Assembly (NCBI RefSeq): GCF_033115175.1
Contig: NC_084831.1
Location: 77,881,502-77,945,501 of the forward strand
DNA length: 64,000 nt
Reading direction: 5' to 3'
DNA from: Lepus europaeus
Lineage: Eukaryota > Chordata > Mammalia > Lagomorpha > Leporidae
Shown here: positions 24,201-35,104 of the stretch, piece by piece
Layout of the letters: each line of letters opens with the position of its first letter
Numbering within the stretch: the first letter of the stretch is position 1
Made by a program: the position numbers and the translations under genes
The notes under the pieces: generated by a model
Told to the model about the DNA's origin: nothing
The model's input: the letters and a program-made list of their open reading frames with translations, nothing else
Database searches by the model: none

Positions 24201-27200
24201 ACAGTAAAACTTTGTGAACAGCTCTCCACAGTTATACCAAACTCACATGTTTATTACAGAAGAGGACTGGCTCTGAAAAAAATTATTCCACAGTGCATTT
24301 CAAGAGATTTCACAGATCTGATTGTTATTAATGAAGATCGTAAAACACCAAGTATCCTTTTTATTATTATTGTAATATTAAAGAAGTTTTCCTTTTTTCA
24401 TTAAGGAGGCATTTCTGTACCTTCCCTCACCCCCTTTAAAAATGTGTTTTAAAGAGCAGGCATTTAGCCTTGCAGTTAAGATGCTCATGTATCACATCAG
24501 GGTACTTGGCTTGATTTCTAACTCCAGCTTCTTACCAATGCAGACCCTTGGAGGCAATGGGGATGGCTCAAAAGTAATTGGGTTCCTGCCACCCTCATGC
24601 GACATACAGATTGTGTTCATGGTTACTGGCTCCAGCCCAGGCTAACCTCAGCTATTTGTGAGCATTTGGGGAGTGACCTAATGGTTATATATATTAAGAG
24701 TAAGGAAATGGTCCCTCTAACTTTAAGGACTTTTTTTTAATTTAATACATTTTTACATAGATACAACTTTAGGAATATAGTGGTTCTTTCCCTCATGCCC
24801 CCCACCCTGCTCCCTTCCCACCTCCCATTCCCTCTCCCATCTCCTTTTTCATTATGGATCATTTTTAGTATGACTTTATATGTAGAGGACCATCTCTGCT
24901 AATCATAGAGTTCAACAATTTGCCCCCACACCCACACCCAATATATAGAGTACAGTTTGGGGAGAGAATTTGCAGTCGATTCTCATATTGCAATTCAATA
25001 GGGACAGAGGTCCTACCTGGGGAGCAAGTGCACATTGACTGCTGTTGTTCCTTTAACAATTAACACTTGTGTTATGACGCCAGTGATCACCTGCTGCTTG
25101 TCATGAGCTGCCAGGGCTATGATGGCTTTTTGTGACCATAGACTCCGTTGTTATTTGGACACAACCATAAGCAAAGAGGATGTTCTCTCCCTTCAGAGAA
25201 GAGTGTCTCCTTCTTTGATGACCCTTTCTTTACTCTGAGGTCTCGCAGAGATCCTCTGTGTAGGGTTGTTTTTTTTTCTGCAGAGTCTTGTGTTTCCATG
25301 CCTGAGATGCGCTTGCAGACCTTTCAGCCTGACCAGGAAGCCTTATGGGTTAATTCTGGGGTTAGAGTGTTATTTACTGCGAAAGTCATTCTAGGAGTCT
25401 ACTGTGCAGACTGCTTCCCATGTTGGCACCTCCTTCCTTTTTTAATTCTATTATTTTTACTTTTTTTTTTTTTTTTTATTTTGATGTTCTTTATGTCGTC
25501 CCTTATAAACTTAGACTGGTCTATCTGTTGCCTTTAACGCTTAAGTTTATCATTGTAACACTGAAGATGGTGTTTATACCACCGGTTCTTATGGGTTTGG
25601 AGCCCCATGATTAGTTCTTAGGCTGTACCGTTAGAGGTGAGTCTGTATGCTTGTATGCATAACTATACTTTTTTTTCACAGTTTTAGATTACCTCCTCCA
25701 TCTCTTATTCCCTCCCTTTTTTTATAGCTGGTATCTTTTTTCCAATTGCTTTAAAATACATATAATTAACTCTGTGTTACATAGAGAGTTCAGCCTACAG
25801 TGTGAGGTAGATGAGAGAGAGAGGAAGAAAACAGAGGAAAAAGAGAAAAGAAAAACAACCAACAAAACAAAACCATAGGGATATACACAGTAAAAAGTAA
25901 CAATAGTTAACTGTCTCTCAACAATCAGGTCGAGGTTTCTTGAGGACATTAGTTCTGAAGGTGACATTATATATCTCTGTCTAAGACTCTTGAAATCGAT
26001 TTTTCCTTTTTATTCACCATTTATCAGTTATATGCTCCAGTCAAGAAACTGTTTCAATGCTTAATAAAAGATGCGGAGATAAGAGATAGTCAAAGAATTT
26101 ATAGTTGGATTAAACAGATTGATCTATTCATTGTTGGATTAAATAAATTTGGTCATCTAAAAATGACCAGTTAAATGAATTAAAATATCAGTGAACAGTT
26201 TTAAGTTAATAAAATATAGTATGGCTTAAACAGTTAAAGAGAGAAATGTAGGACATAGTAGAAATCCTATGTCTGGTAAAACAGCACTTTAGGATATCAG
26301 GGAGAGGGAGAAGCTCTTACTGGTTTCAGGAAGACAAGGGTGAGAGTTTAATAATGCAGATTAAAGGTGCTCGGGCAGTGGGAGAACCGTTTGGAAAGAT
26401 AGAGACTTGAAAGGGCAGACCCAGTTAGGGATCTGCGTGTATTTTAGTATGGCTATATATTATATTGTCAGAGGTGGTATCAGGATTGTTTTTGAGGTAG
26501 GGATTTAAGCTGATTGGTAGTGTTTCAGCGGCCAGAGACAATCTGAAACTTTTTCTGTGAGTCTCAGATCTGAATTGAATGTGTCATTTAAACTCAAAAG
26601 TATTTATTTCTGTTTTGAAATAAGAAATCACATAAGAGATATCTAGGTTTATTTTTGTTGTTGGTGGTGGTTTACTGTGAATTCATAACTCTCAAGATGA
26701 CCAATTAAATGAGTTATTAAAATATCAGTGAATACTGTGCTTAAGTTAATGGCTTAAAAATTATTTTTTTAAAAAATAACTTATGGCTTTTATTGTGTTC
26801 TATGTAGCTTGAATGTATTACTTTTTTTATTATTATTATTATTTTTTTTTTTGACAGGCAGAGTGGACAGTGAGAGAGAGAGAGAGAGAAAGGTCTTCCT
26901 TTGCCGTTGGTTCACCCTCCAATGGCCGCCGCGGCCGGTGCACCACGCTGATCCGATGGCAGGAGCCAGGTGCTTCTCCTGGTCTCCCATGGGGTGCAGG
27001 GCCCAAGCACTTGGGCCATCCTCCACTGCACTCCCTGGCCACACAGAGAGCTGGCCTGGAAGAGGGGCAACTGGAACAGAATCCGGTGCCCCAACCGGGA
27101 CTAGAACCCGGTGTGCCGGCGCCGCAAGGCAGAGGATTAGCCTGTTGAGCCACGGCGCCAGCCTGAATGTATTACTTTATCCACTTGTACCTGTAACTTT

Positions 27201-30200
27201 CTAGAAACTGAAACAGACAAAACCCAACTTTGTAATAGTATGTTTATTGCCAAAAGTTTAGTCAATGTTAAGTACCAGAAAAGATGTATTATTAAGGTAG
27301 CTGCTGCTATTTTTTTAATCCCCCCCACTGCAAATAAAGTAGTAGGGTCTGTTTTCATTTTTGGCAGTTAAATCATTTTAGGGTTGCCAGAAACTCTGCT
27401 AAGCAACCACTCATCAATGAAACTTTTTAATCTTTGTTTTCTCTGAAGTGTTATACACATAAACAAATTTCACTTACACCATCTATTTCTTTCAGCTACA
27501 CTGCCTTTTCTTTCTAAGAGTGTAATTTTTTAGTCAAAATGTATTAATAGTTTGCTATTTGTCATATTGGGTCTCTTGTAGGGTTAAGTAGGCAACTTTT
27601 CCTCATTATTGATAGAGGGCATGTTTGGTTAGGGATTAGCAATAACATTAATAAAGCTTGTACAATGGAAGTACTCAGGAAAGCAAGTTATATAGAAACT
27701 GATATATTTGGGATTTGTGCTTTGCTTTCAACATAAACCACAACTTAGTGTGAATGTTGCAGAAAGGAGTCAAGCCTTGATTTTGGTTGGAAGAAATGAC
27801 TTTTATATCTCCTAGTCCTGTGAATATTTTATGATTTTCACATGTGCAATTGATAGAGCTTGTCTCGGCTTACTTCATTAAGATGAATCTGGGGAAAATC
27901 TTTAAAAAGGGGAAGAATGGTAATCTGCCACGTGGTAAGCACTAATATCTGTAAGAAACAGATCTATTTCCAAAAGTGAACAGATCAGTTAAGAAAGGGA
28001 TTGTCATAATTGTAACTCAAATTTAAGTGATGAATGTTATGTTAATTAACCTAACATTTAATTAGAACTCTAATCTTGAGTAAAACGAGGTGGAATTTGA
28101 GGTGAGCCTTAACAGATAAGTAATACAAGTATTTGAAATAGCTTGAGCTAAAAATGCATGATACTAACATATACAGTGCATGAAATTGTGAATATCTGCA
28201 AAACAGCTTTGGGGGCCACAGGGTTAAAAAAACAGGTTAGAACAGTAGATTGTACCCAAGAGTGCCATACTTATGTCTTTTTTTTTTTTTTTTTTTTTTG
28301 ACAGGCAGAGTGGACAGTGAGAGACAGAGACAGAAAGAAAGGTCTTCCTTTTGCCGTTGGTTCACCCTCCAATGGCCGCCGCGGTAGCGCGCTGCGGCCA
28401 GCGCACCGCGCTGATCCGATGGCAGGAGCCAGGTGTTTATCCTGGTCTCCCATGGGGTGCAGGGCCCAAGCACTTGGGCCATCCTCCACTGCACTCCCTG
28501 GCCACAGCAGAGAGCTGGCCTGGAAGAGGGGCACCCGGGACAGGATCGGTGCCCCGACCGGGACTAGAACCCGGTGTGCCGGCGCCGCTAGGCGGAGGAT
28601 TAGCCTATTGAGCCGCGGCGCCAGCCATACTTATGTCTTAGTATGGGTGAATCTGTGGCAAGACAATGAAAGAATCTAGTTTTTCACTTAGCACATGAGA
28701 ATCCATGGTACAGATATAACAGCCAAATCCCATAGCTGATTAGTTACAGAACCAAGGCCTAACTCCAGATTTGATTTACAGCCTCTTGTAGATGTTATAC
28801 TTGAAATGGTGAGAGAGAAAGTAGGACCAATCAGTATACTGCTTTAATAATTTAGATGGAAAAATCCACGGGCCTTCAACAAAGACTCTAATGGTAAGAG
28901 TAAAAAGGAAGCTGAAGGGTAAAAAGAGAACTTGTGAAAAGAAAAGCAGTTAAGATTTAGTGAGAGATGGAGAAGTTGAAGATAACTAAAATAGCAACAT
29001 CTGTTTTGTAAAACAGATTATGTTCATATAGACTTGAGAAACAGTTTTCATTTTGAGCAACATTAATGCTGTTCCTGAATCAGATGTTCGAAAATTTTTC
29101 TTAATCTAGAAAAGCATGCTATAAATTGAAAACTGAGTCTACTGCTATCAGTTCTGCCTGCTTATAGTGCTGTAAAATAAGAGCCTTAAGTTATTCATTG
29201 AGAAAATAAAGGTGTTGCATGTCGTGAAGTTTGAGCAGTGTTGAGGCAGTAATCTTCAGTTTGCTGCAGCCAGAATTTTGAGAGCTTTTGGGCAGTGAAA
29301 CCTGATGATTGTAGGTAGGTATCCTGTATTTATTTTAGCCTAATTATCTGATCATAAGTAGTAAATGGTTATTAATCAGTTGATTATAATTTATGGCACA
29401 ATAATTCTAAGAGCTTATCTTTTCAGAACTATTAATAACCTTGATTTCAGGAGCATTTAGGAGTGTACTCTTGGGGTGATATTTATTTTTTTAAAGATTT
29501 ATTTATTTGAAAGTCAGAGAGAGGGAGAGATGAGAGAGTTTCTACCCCCTAGTTCACTCTCCAGATGGCCACAATGGCTGAAGCCATGAGCAGGGAGCTT
29601 CTTCCAGGTCTCCCATGTGGGTAGCAGGGGCCCAGGCACTTGGGCCATCTTCCATTGCTTTTTTTCCCAGGCCATTAGCAGGGAGCCAGATTGGAAGTGG
29701 AGCAGCCAGGTCATGGCTTTCTCTGCTGCACTATGACTCCAGCCCCTTGGGGCAATATTTAAAGCATACCCTAACCATACAAACATGAAGGTGGTATTTG
29801 TAGGGCTGGAAGTCTTCTGAACATGGAGATAAACCTGTATTGACAAGGCTACATCATTCTAGGATCTCATCCTTTCCTATCCCTGGCTGAGTAGTGGTCA
29901 TTAAATAGCCTTTTCATCTACTTTGGAAACTCAGATACTCTATTAAAGCTATGTATTGCATTGTGAAAAGAAAAAAAAAAAAAAAGGACTATTTTCTTAA
30001 AATATTTATGTTACATGTTTTGTGTTTGGTATGGGAGGAATACTTAACTCAGTGGAATACATGCATCCAGCTATTCACTTAGCTACTGATTTGAGGGTCT
30101 GATAAAGGATCAGTTAAATTTTTTACCTATTTGAAAAGGAGAGAGGGAGGGAGATCTCCCATTCTACTGATTGACTCCCTAAAATGCTTATAACAGTTTA

Positions 30201-32236
30201 GTCTGGGCCTGGCCAAAGAGAGGAGCCAGGAACTCAGACTCTCACATGGATGGCAGGAACCCAAATACTTCAGCCATCACCTGCTGCCTCCCAGGGTGTG
30301 CATTAGCAGGAAGCTGGATCTGAAGCAGTCAGGACTTGAACCCAGCTCTCCATCATGGGATACTGGAGTCCTAAGTGGCATCATAACCACTGCAACAAAT
30401 GCCTGCCACTACATAAACACGAGTTAAACTTTAATGTGTTTTCTTAACTTTCATAAACAGATGGACTGATTTTGAGTCACTTGCCAAATGGTCCAACTGC
30501 TCATTTTAAAATGAGCAGTGTTCGTCTTCGTAAAGAAATTAAGGTGAGTTTTATGTGTTCCTTCGTTAGCACTGTTCACAAGGTATTTGATTGTCATACA
30601 GACCTAATTGATTTTTAATAATATCCACTTGTTTTCCTAATCAAAGAAGTTTCTATTTACTGATAGTTTTCTTGTGGGATTATGGATTAAGGTTGTGGTG
30701 GATAGGAATAGTCAATACCACAAAACATGTTGGTTTTCTAGACTTTCCTGCTCTGTCCATAGCCTATTAAAGTAACTGATACATCGTTATCCATCAATTT
30801 GGTAAACCTGTGGTAGCTTGCCATTCACAAAAATTTAAAAATTATGTAAATTCCAATACTTGAAATTGCATCAAGATGTGTTATTTGCTAATTAGCCTAA
30901 TTCATTATTGTATTTTTTCTAGAGAAGAGGCAAGGACCCCACAGAACACAGACCTGAAATAATTCTGAATAATTTTACAACACGGCTAGGTCATTCTATT
31001 GGTCGTATGTTTGCTTCTCTCTTTCCCCATAATCCTCAGTTTATTGGAAGGCAAGTTGCTACATTCCATAATCAGCGGGATTTTATCTTCTTCAGATTTC
31101 ACAGGTGAGGAAGGTATTTTTAACTTGGATTTTGACTTCCATCATGAACTTTGTTTTCAATGTGAAAACTTTCTAACATACAAGTTTCTAATATATTGTG
31201 ACAAATACTGAAGAGAAGAAATACTTGTAATATTAAAGAAATGACAGTTGGATTCATTGAGACTAATTTCTAGCTTTAATTTCTTTTGTCTTTAAAGATA
31301 CATATTCAAGAGTGAAAAGAAAGCAGGAATCCAGGAACTTGGACCACGTTTTACCTTAAAATTAAGATCTCTTCAGAAAGGAACCTTTGATTCTAAATAT
31401 GGAGAATATGAATGGGTCCATAAGGTATGCCCTTACTGTTTAAAAAATCATTTCAAAAGTATGGAATGAGAAGACAACCATGAACAACTTTGAGTGTTCA
31501 TGTTTTAATTTATACTACTGAATTACTGCCCCATTAGCTAGAAAGAACAGATCTGCTTTGGTATCTGGTTCATTTTAAGTATTCCTGAGAATTATTGCAA
31601 GAGGCTTTACACAAGACTACAGATTATCACCTTAAATGTAAATATTATTATAGAATGTTTTCTGTCTGGTGTGTAGCTCACTTAAGTACATTTTTGGGGC
31701 TAGCATTGTGGCCTAGCAGGTAAAGTCTCTGCCTGCAAGGCCAGCATCCCATAAGGGTGCCGGTTTGTGTCACAACTGCCCTGCTTCCCATCCAGCCACC
31801 GGGTGGTTTGGGAAAAGCAGCAGACAATGAATGGCCCAAGTGTTTCGGCCCCAGCACCCATGTGGGAGACCCAGATGAAGCTCCTGGCTTCAACCTGGCA
31901 CAAACCTGAAAAGTTGCAGCCATTTGAGGAGTCACCCAGGAGATGGATCTATCCCTCTCTCCCTGTAACTGACTTCAAATAAATGAATCATTTTCTTTAA
32001 AGTAGTATTTATTTATAATTATGCACTTACACATGGAATAACAACTGGCAAAATTTTTATATTAGTCCTGAAGTAGAATATTTAGGGTCTCAAACTCAAG
32101 TGTTTTTCAGAACTAGTGTTACTTACGAAGATCTAAGAAAAGTTAATTTTTATTGTGTTATCTGAGTAATTCATTTTTTCCTTTTAATTTTCAGCCTCGG
32201 GAAATGGACACAAGTAGAAGAAAATTTCATTTGTAA
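15270..32236 (+). CDS. RPF1: RPF1, ribosome production factor 1 (Brix-domain protein), nine coding exons
   Basis: RPF1 is a nucleolar Brix-domain factor needed for large-subunit (60S) pre-rRNA processing. Coding exons are 15270-15497, 16811-16867, 18378-18458, 23540-23635, 24198-24351, 30461-30543, 30923-31104, 31298-31424 and 32195-32236. They sum to 1,050 nt, giving 349 codons plus TAA, the human length. The start is strong (A at -3, G at +4). Residues 1-141 are basic and low-complexity, including a lysine-rich helix in exon 2 (KKKLKKQRE). The Brix domain runs from about residue 142 ([13 protein letters not shown]) to near 325, with the [18 protein letters not shown] and [13 protein letters not shown] blocks. 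The end is SRRKFHL. All introns are GT-AG; intron 5 is U12-type. Introns 3 and 5 are swollen with LINEs and SINEs. The frame is intact and the gene is probably functional. Confidence 0.97.
15498..19189 (+). other. RPF1 introns 1, 2 and start of 3: no repeats recognised
   Basis: Apart from exons 2 and 3, this is AT-rich intronic DNA. I see no SINE here, although SINEs occur about every kilobase elsewhere in the window. The first about 400 bases of intron 1 are GC-rich and keep a 196-codon read-through frame that is an artefact of the CpG-rich start. Confidence 0.5.
19818..20066 (-). mobile_element. Old CSINE, internally deleted
   Basis: A diverged reverse copy inside the L1 remnant. The part between body and head is shortened. 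Confidence 0.7.
20298..20637 (-). mobile_element. CSINE (young type) with TSD and (GTTT)n tail
   Basis: Reverse copy. The tail on the plus strand is a TTTG repeat (20298-20316). The flanks 'tattcttattcatttttaag' (about 20278-20297) and 'tattcttcatttttaaag' (20638-20655) match apart from a short gap. Confidence 0.88.
21091..21338 (-). mobile_element. Old CSINE, internal deletion
   Basis: A reverse copy in which about 80 bases of the body are missing near 21198. Confidence 0.75.
21343..21655 (-). mobile_element. Old CSINE
   Basis: A reverse copy directly after the previous one in the same orientation. Its 5' head ends in a short CCTG repeat. Confidence 0.75.
21989..22399 (+). mobile_element. 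Tigger-like (Tc1/mariner) non-autonomous DNA transposon
   Basis: The left end 'cagtcatgcatcacttaac' (21989-22007) and the right end, ending in 'catatgactg' (22390-22399), form diverged terminal inverted repeats that start with CAGTCAT. This is the Tigger-type terminus. A TA precedes the left end. It is about 411 bases with no transposase frame, and appears inserted at the end of the L1 remnant in RPF1 intron 3. Confidence 0.65.
22550..23124 (+). mobile_element. Old CSINE, split by a younger one
   Basis: A diverged plus-strand copy at 22550-22780 whose 3' end (CT-rich stretch, then 'aaaataaatctt') continues at 23100-23124 after a nested reverse copy. Confidence 0.75.
22781..23099 (-). mobile_element. 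CSINE nested in an older CSINE
   Basis: Reverse copy. Target words 'actctgcttt' (22771-22780) and 'actctgctttt' (23102-23112) flank it inside the older element. Confidence 0.85.
23141..23474 (+). mobile_element. CSINE with exact 16-bp TSD
   Basis: The duplication 'aaagataaaaatctgg' is at 23125-23140 and 23475-23490. It inserted just behind the older SINE, about 50 bases before the RPF1 exon 4 acceptor (exon starts 23540). Confidence 0.93.
23808..24027 (-). mobile_element. MER20 (hAT-Charlie DNA transposon)
   Basis: The plus strand reads as the complement of MER20: the blocks around 'tttctcaacctcagcact', 'ggatgtttatcagcatgcct' and the end 'cacccctggttgagaacc' match it. The inverted ends (TTTCTCAACC... 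and ...GGTTGAGAACC) are visible. It lies in RPF1 intron 4. Confidence 0.8.
24451..24712 (+). mobile_element. Old CSINE
   Basis: A strongly diverged plus-strand copy, colinear with the family but lacking a clear tail. Confidence 0.65.
24728..26000 (-). mobile_element. L1 3' region (lagomorph type)
   Basis: It starts with a T tract. It is homologous over several hundred bases to 58,850-60,180, where the same sequence lies downstream of L1 ORF2 on the minus strand. Shared blocks include 'gacagaggtcctacctgggg' (25003-25022), 'cataagcaaag' and 'cagactgcttcccatgttgg' (25407-25426). No coding part is kept, so it is a 3'-only copy. The right boundary is unclear. Confidence 0.65.
26161..26760. repeat. 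Pair of diverged direct repeats about 535 bp apart
   Basis: About 60 bases beginning 'aaatgaccagttaaatgaat' near 26,160 recur near 26,697 as 'gatgaccaattaaatgagtt'. Both continue with 'aaaatatcagtgaa', then 'taagttaat', then 'atggctt'. Nature unknown; they may be internal repeats of the adjoining L1 3' region. Confidence 0.55.
26826..27163 (-). mobile_element. CSINE (young type) with TSD and (TTA)n tail
   Basis: Reverse copy. The flanks 'tgaatgtattactttt' (about 26810-26825) and 'tgaatgtattacttta' (27164-27179) match. The tail is a TTA repeat. Confidence 0.93.
27180..28264. other. RPF1 intron 5 stretch, nothing recognised
   Basis: Unique-looking intronic sequence with no SINE. Confidence 0.4.
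28280..28624 (-). mobile_element. CSINE (young type) with exact 15-bp TSD
   Basis: Duplication 'ccatacttatgtctt' at 28265-28279 and 28625-28639, with an uninterrupted T tail of about 22. The exact TSD and GC-rich triplet block point to a recent insertion. Confidence 0.95.
28640..29469. other. RPF1 intron 5 stretch, nothing recognised
   Basis: Unique-looking intronic sequence. Confidence 0.4.
29486..29745 (-). mobile_element. CSINE with TSD, internally deleted
   Basis: The flanks 'cttggggtgatattt' (29470-29484) and 'cttggggcaatattt' (29746-29760) agree. About 60 bases around the B-box side are missing. Confidence 0.85.
30115..30408 (-). mobile_element. Old CSINE
   Basis: A diverged reverse copy ending about 30 bases before the U12 branch point of RPF1 intron 5. 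Confidence 0.75.
31696..31999 (+). mobile_element. CSINE (older type)
   Basis: A plus-strand copy in RPF1 intron 8. The flanks 'aagtacattttt' (31684-31695) and 'aagtagtattt' (32000-32010) suggest a decayed TSD. Confidence 0.82.
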
Positions 32237-32451
32237 AGTACTGAGGGGATAACTTGGATTTTGCTGAACAGGCTTATCTTGAACTTGGTAAATTATTTCT
32301 GAATGGAATACCTTTTTTCAAAATGGCATTTACTGATTTCAAAAACTCCCTTTCATGTCTGGACAAAAATGACCAAGTACCCTGGACTGCCATTGTTTAT
32401 ATAGTAAATATAAGTCATTTTGCTGACAGTTTAAAGTGGTCATTTAGGTTT

Positions 32452-32457
32452 AATAAA
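32452..32457 (+). terminator. RPF1: RPF1 poly(A) signal
   Basis: AATAAA 216 bases after the RPF1 stop codon. Further AATAAA words at about 33,276 and 33,332 could serve longer 3' UTRs that would reach the GNG5 end. Confidence 0.65.
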
Positions 32458-32900
32458 CCTTTTGTTTCATAATTGCCATGAGTCAGATTGAATTAAATCT
32501 AAATTTAACTTTCATTTGCATTTTCAAAGAGCACATGGGCTGGAGATAAAGTGGTTGATGGATACTATGCTAGATTAATCTTGGTATCTGACACATAGTT
32601 TGAAACTGGAGATAAGGTTTTTGGAATATTTTAACATTCTTTAAGCCTTTCAGAAGGGCAGAAGATTTAAAGCAATATGATTGATCAGGATTTGAAGGAA
32701 AGTTTCAAAACTGAAGCTAATCTTTTCTTTGTGCTTCATTACACATAGTACTTGAAGGATTTAAATTCTTTACTTTTGCTAATGAAATTATTTCAGTCTC
32801 TAACTGTTCTTGTTAACAAAGCCATGTGTTACGAAGTAACTTATTTTTAGGTACAATCAATAATACCCCTAAAAGGAGTTCATCTGAAATATTTGTTACA

Positions 32901-33218
32901 TGGGTGCTGTGGCGCAGTGGGTTAAAGCCCTGGCCTAAAGCGCCCGCATCCCATTTGGGCATAGGTTCTAGTCCTGGCTGCTCCTCTTCCAATCCAGCTC
33001 TCTGCTATGGCCTAGGATAGCAGTGGAGGATGGCCCAAGTCCTTGGCCCCTGCGCCCACGTGGGAGACCCAGAGGAGGCTCCTGGCTGCTGGCTTTGGAT
33101 TGGCGTAGCTTCAGCCATTGTGGCTATCTGGGGAGTGAACCAGTGGATGGAAGACCTCTCTCTCTGTCTCTAACTCTGTCTTTCAAATAAATAAAGATAC
33201 ATCTTTAAAAAAAGAAAA
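32901..33218 (+). mobile_element. CSINE with exact 14-bp TSD
   Basis: Duplication 'aaatatttgttaca' at 32887-32900 and 33219-33232. It lies in the short gap between the convergent ends of RPF1 and GNG5. Confidence 0.94.
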
Positions 33219-33464
33219 AAATATTTGTTACAAAATTAATCCTAAAGATGAAAAGCCAAAACTTTTTTGCACTGAAATAAATTCATGAGTAGAAACTGCA
33301 GAACTTAAAAAAGCCTCATCCTGACATAAAAATAATAAAGGTTTGCAACTTACATTTAATTTCCTGGTAGTCTACAAATTCATAGCATATCAGGTTTCTA
33401 AATGTTGGTGGAGCAAATACAAAAAACTTAACCCCAAGGTGTTTAAGACAGACTAATAAAGGAC

Positions 33465-33693
33465 AACACTTTTATATTAAGTATTTTATTGTATGCTGCT
33501 GCCAGTGTATATAAAATAATTATCCTTGTGAAATAGAAATTCATGAAAACTCAGAGAGGTAGATGTTAGGACTGACAAAAGTAGAAGTTTGTATATTGTG
33601 GCACGTGTTAAGGGAAGCTTTTGTACAGGCTTCAAATTTAGCTCTCTTGAATGAATGAATATTCACCGGTTAATGAGAAGTGGTTCAGGAACC
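33465..33693 (-). other. GNG5: Inferred non-coding terminal exon of GNG5
   Basis: On the minus strand an acceptor with a strong pyrimidine tract (T8 then C6) ends in ATTTCAG immediately before 33693. AATAAA follows at 33490-33485. Exon 2 ends in a donor after the stop codon, so a 3' UTR exon is required, and this is the best candidate seen. The resulting gene span of about 8 kb fits what I recall of human GNG5. The cleavage site is approximate. Confidence 0.5.
33485..33490 (-). terminator. GNG5: Candidate GNG5 poly(A) signal
   Basis: AATAAA on the minus strand within the inferred terminal exon. Confidence 0.5.
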
Positions 33694-34369
33694 CTGAAAT
33701 AGGTGGGGGGAAAAAAAAGGATGAATTAGGGTTAAATAGCAAAGAGCATGGTTTCTAAAAAACTTTTCATGAGTAATCCTGTTTTTTTAACTGCAGTTTA
33801 TTAGAAATTGCTCGTGTCTTTTACCTACTTTTCTGAACATGGCACATCTGTGCAAGACGGTACAATCCAGACTTGTGATATATGTTCCATACAAACCATA
33901 CTTCAAGTTTTGAATCTTCTTTATCTTTTTCTGGACTAGTGGTATAAAGCCTCCAGGCAGTCCCACAATAACAGTACTCTATATTGTGTTGCTGAACTAT
34001 AATGTCCAGTAGAGGTTAGGTATATTAAATGCATTTTCAACTTGGGATGGATGTAACCTTAATTTAACTCAAGGAGCATCTGTACTGCTTTCATGGGATT
34101 CATTTAAATGTCAGTTTATAAAGGACTTTCAACTACATTAAGCTGTGTCCTATCAGTAGTTTTTAAAAAACAAAACAACAGGAGTTTTAAGAAAAAATGA
34201 GCATTAGGATGGAAAATGCCTGTCCTGTAGTAGGCAGTAAAATGTAATTTCGTCTTAATTTTCATAGCTACTCTCCATTTTATAAACCAACTTACAGATT
34301 AACTTGCTAAGATTACTGCCAAAATATACTCTATCAAATTCAAAAAGTTGATATAAAAATACTTTAAAT
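33694..34369. other. GNG5 3' UTR intron, nothing recognised
   Basis: AT-rich, unique-looking sequence, intronic to GNG5 if the 3' exon call is right. Confidence 0.35.
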
Positions 34370-34830
34370 CAAAAATATGAACAGTAGGAAAATTAGCTAG
34401 AATATTTAGGAGAGTAATTTGGCAGTATCTAGTTAAGTAAAAGATGCAACAATACTTCTATTTACCTAAACAAATGTACATAGAAAAAACATGTATAGGA
34501 CTTTGAGTTTACAGTAGTGCTTTTAATAGCACAGAATGGGAAACAGCCTAATGTAACTCAGAAGAATAGATAAACTAACATATGTGATACAATACATATA
34601 ACTATTAAAATGGCCAATCTATATGGCTAATATACCAAAAATAAAAAATTAAGCTATTCATTACCAAATAAATTATGACTTCAAACTATAAAATACAGAA
34701 AGTATATGTAGTAAAAAATACCAACTTCAGAGTAGGTTCTCTCTAGAGAGAGACAGCAAAAAGTATTAACTTTTATTTCTTTTAAATAAGTTAAAGTGTT
34801 TAATTCAGAATGGTTAGATGCAATGTTCAT
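34370..34830 (+). mobile_element. Possible ancient L1 3' fragment
   Basis: The block around 34,520-34,610 ('gcttttaatagcacagaatg', then 'aaacagcctaatgtaact') resembles the 3' end of old mammalian L1 families. It is too diverged for a firm call. Confidence 0.35.
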
Positions 34831-35104
34831 GAGATACAAACAAAATACTCTGGTACAAAACCATAAGTATTTAGCCTCACTTAGAATAACAGCAAATGGA
34901 CAACTAAGGTTTGTTGGGCAAGGGCTGAGCCAAAGCTGATGGAAGACCAAGGAATACGGGCAGTGGTGATCAAGTATTGTATTTCTAAATATTCACTCCT
35001 TATTCATCAACTTGACCCATTTCTAGGAGTAAAGTATAAATATATGAATACAAAGGCACATCAAAAAGTTCATGGAAAAGGGAATTCAAAGATGAACTTA
35101 GGAG

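Larger units (their letters stand above)
24352..30460 (+). other. RPF1: U12-type (minor spliceosome) intron 5 of RPF1
   Basis: The donor GTATCCTTTT (24352-24361) equals the U12 5' splice consensus RTATCCTTTY. The 3' end has 'ttttcttaac' (30439-30448), close to the U12 branch consensus TTCCTTAAC. The branch A lies about 13 nt before the AG and no long polypyrimidine tract follows. Joining A24351 to 30461 gives an asparagine codon and keeps the Brix frame. The intron is about 6.1 kb and holds an L1 3' region and five CSINEs. Confidence 0.9.
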
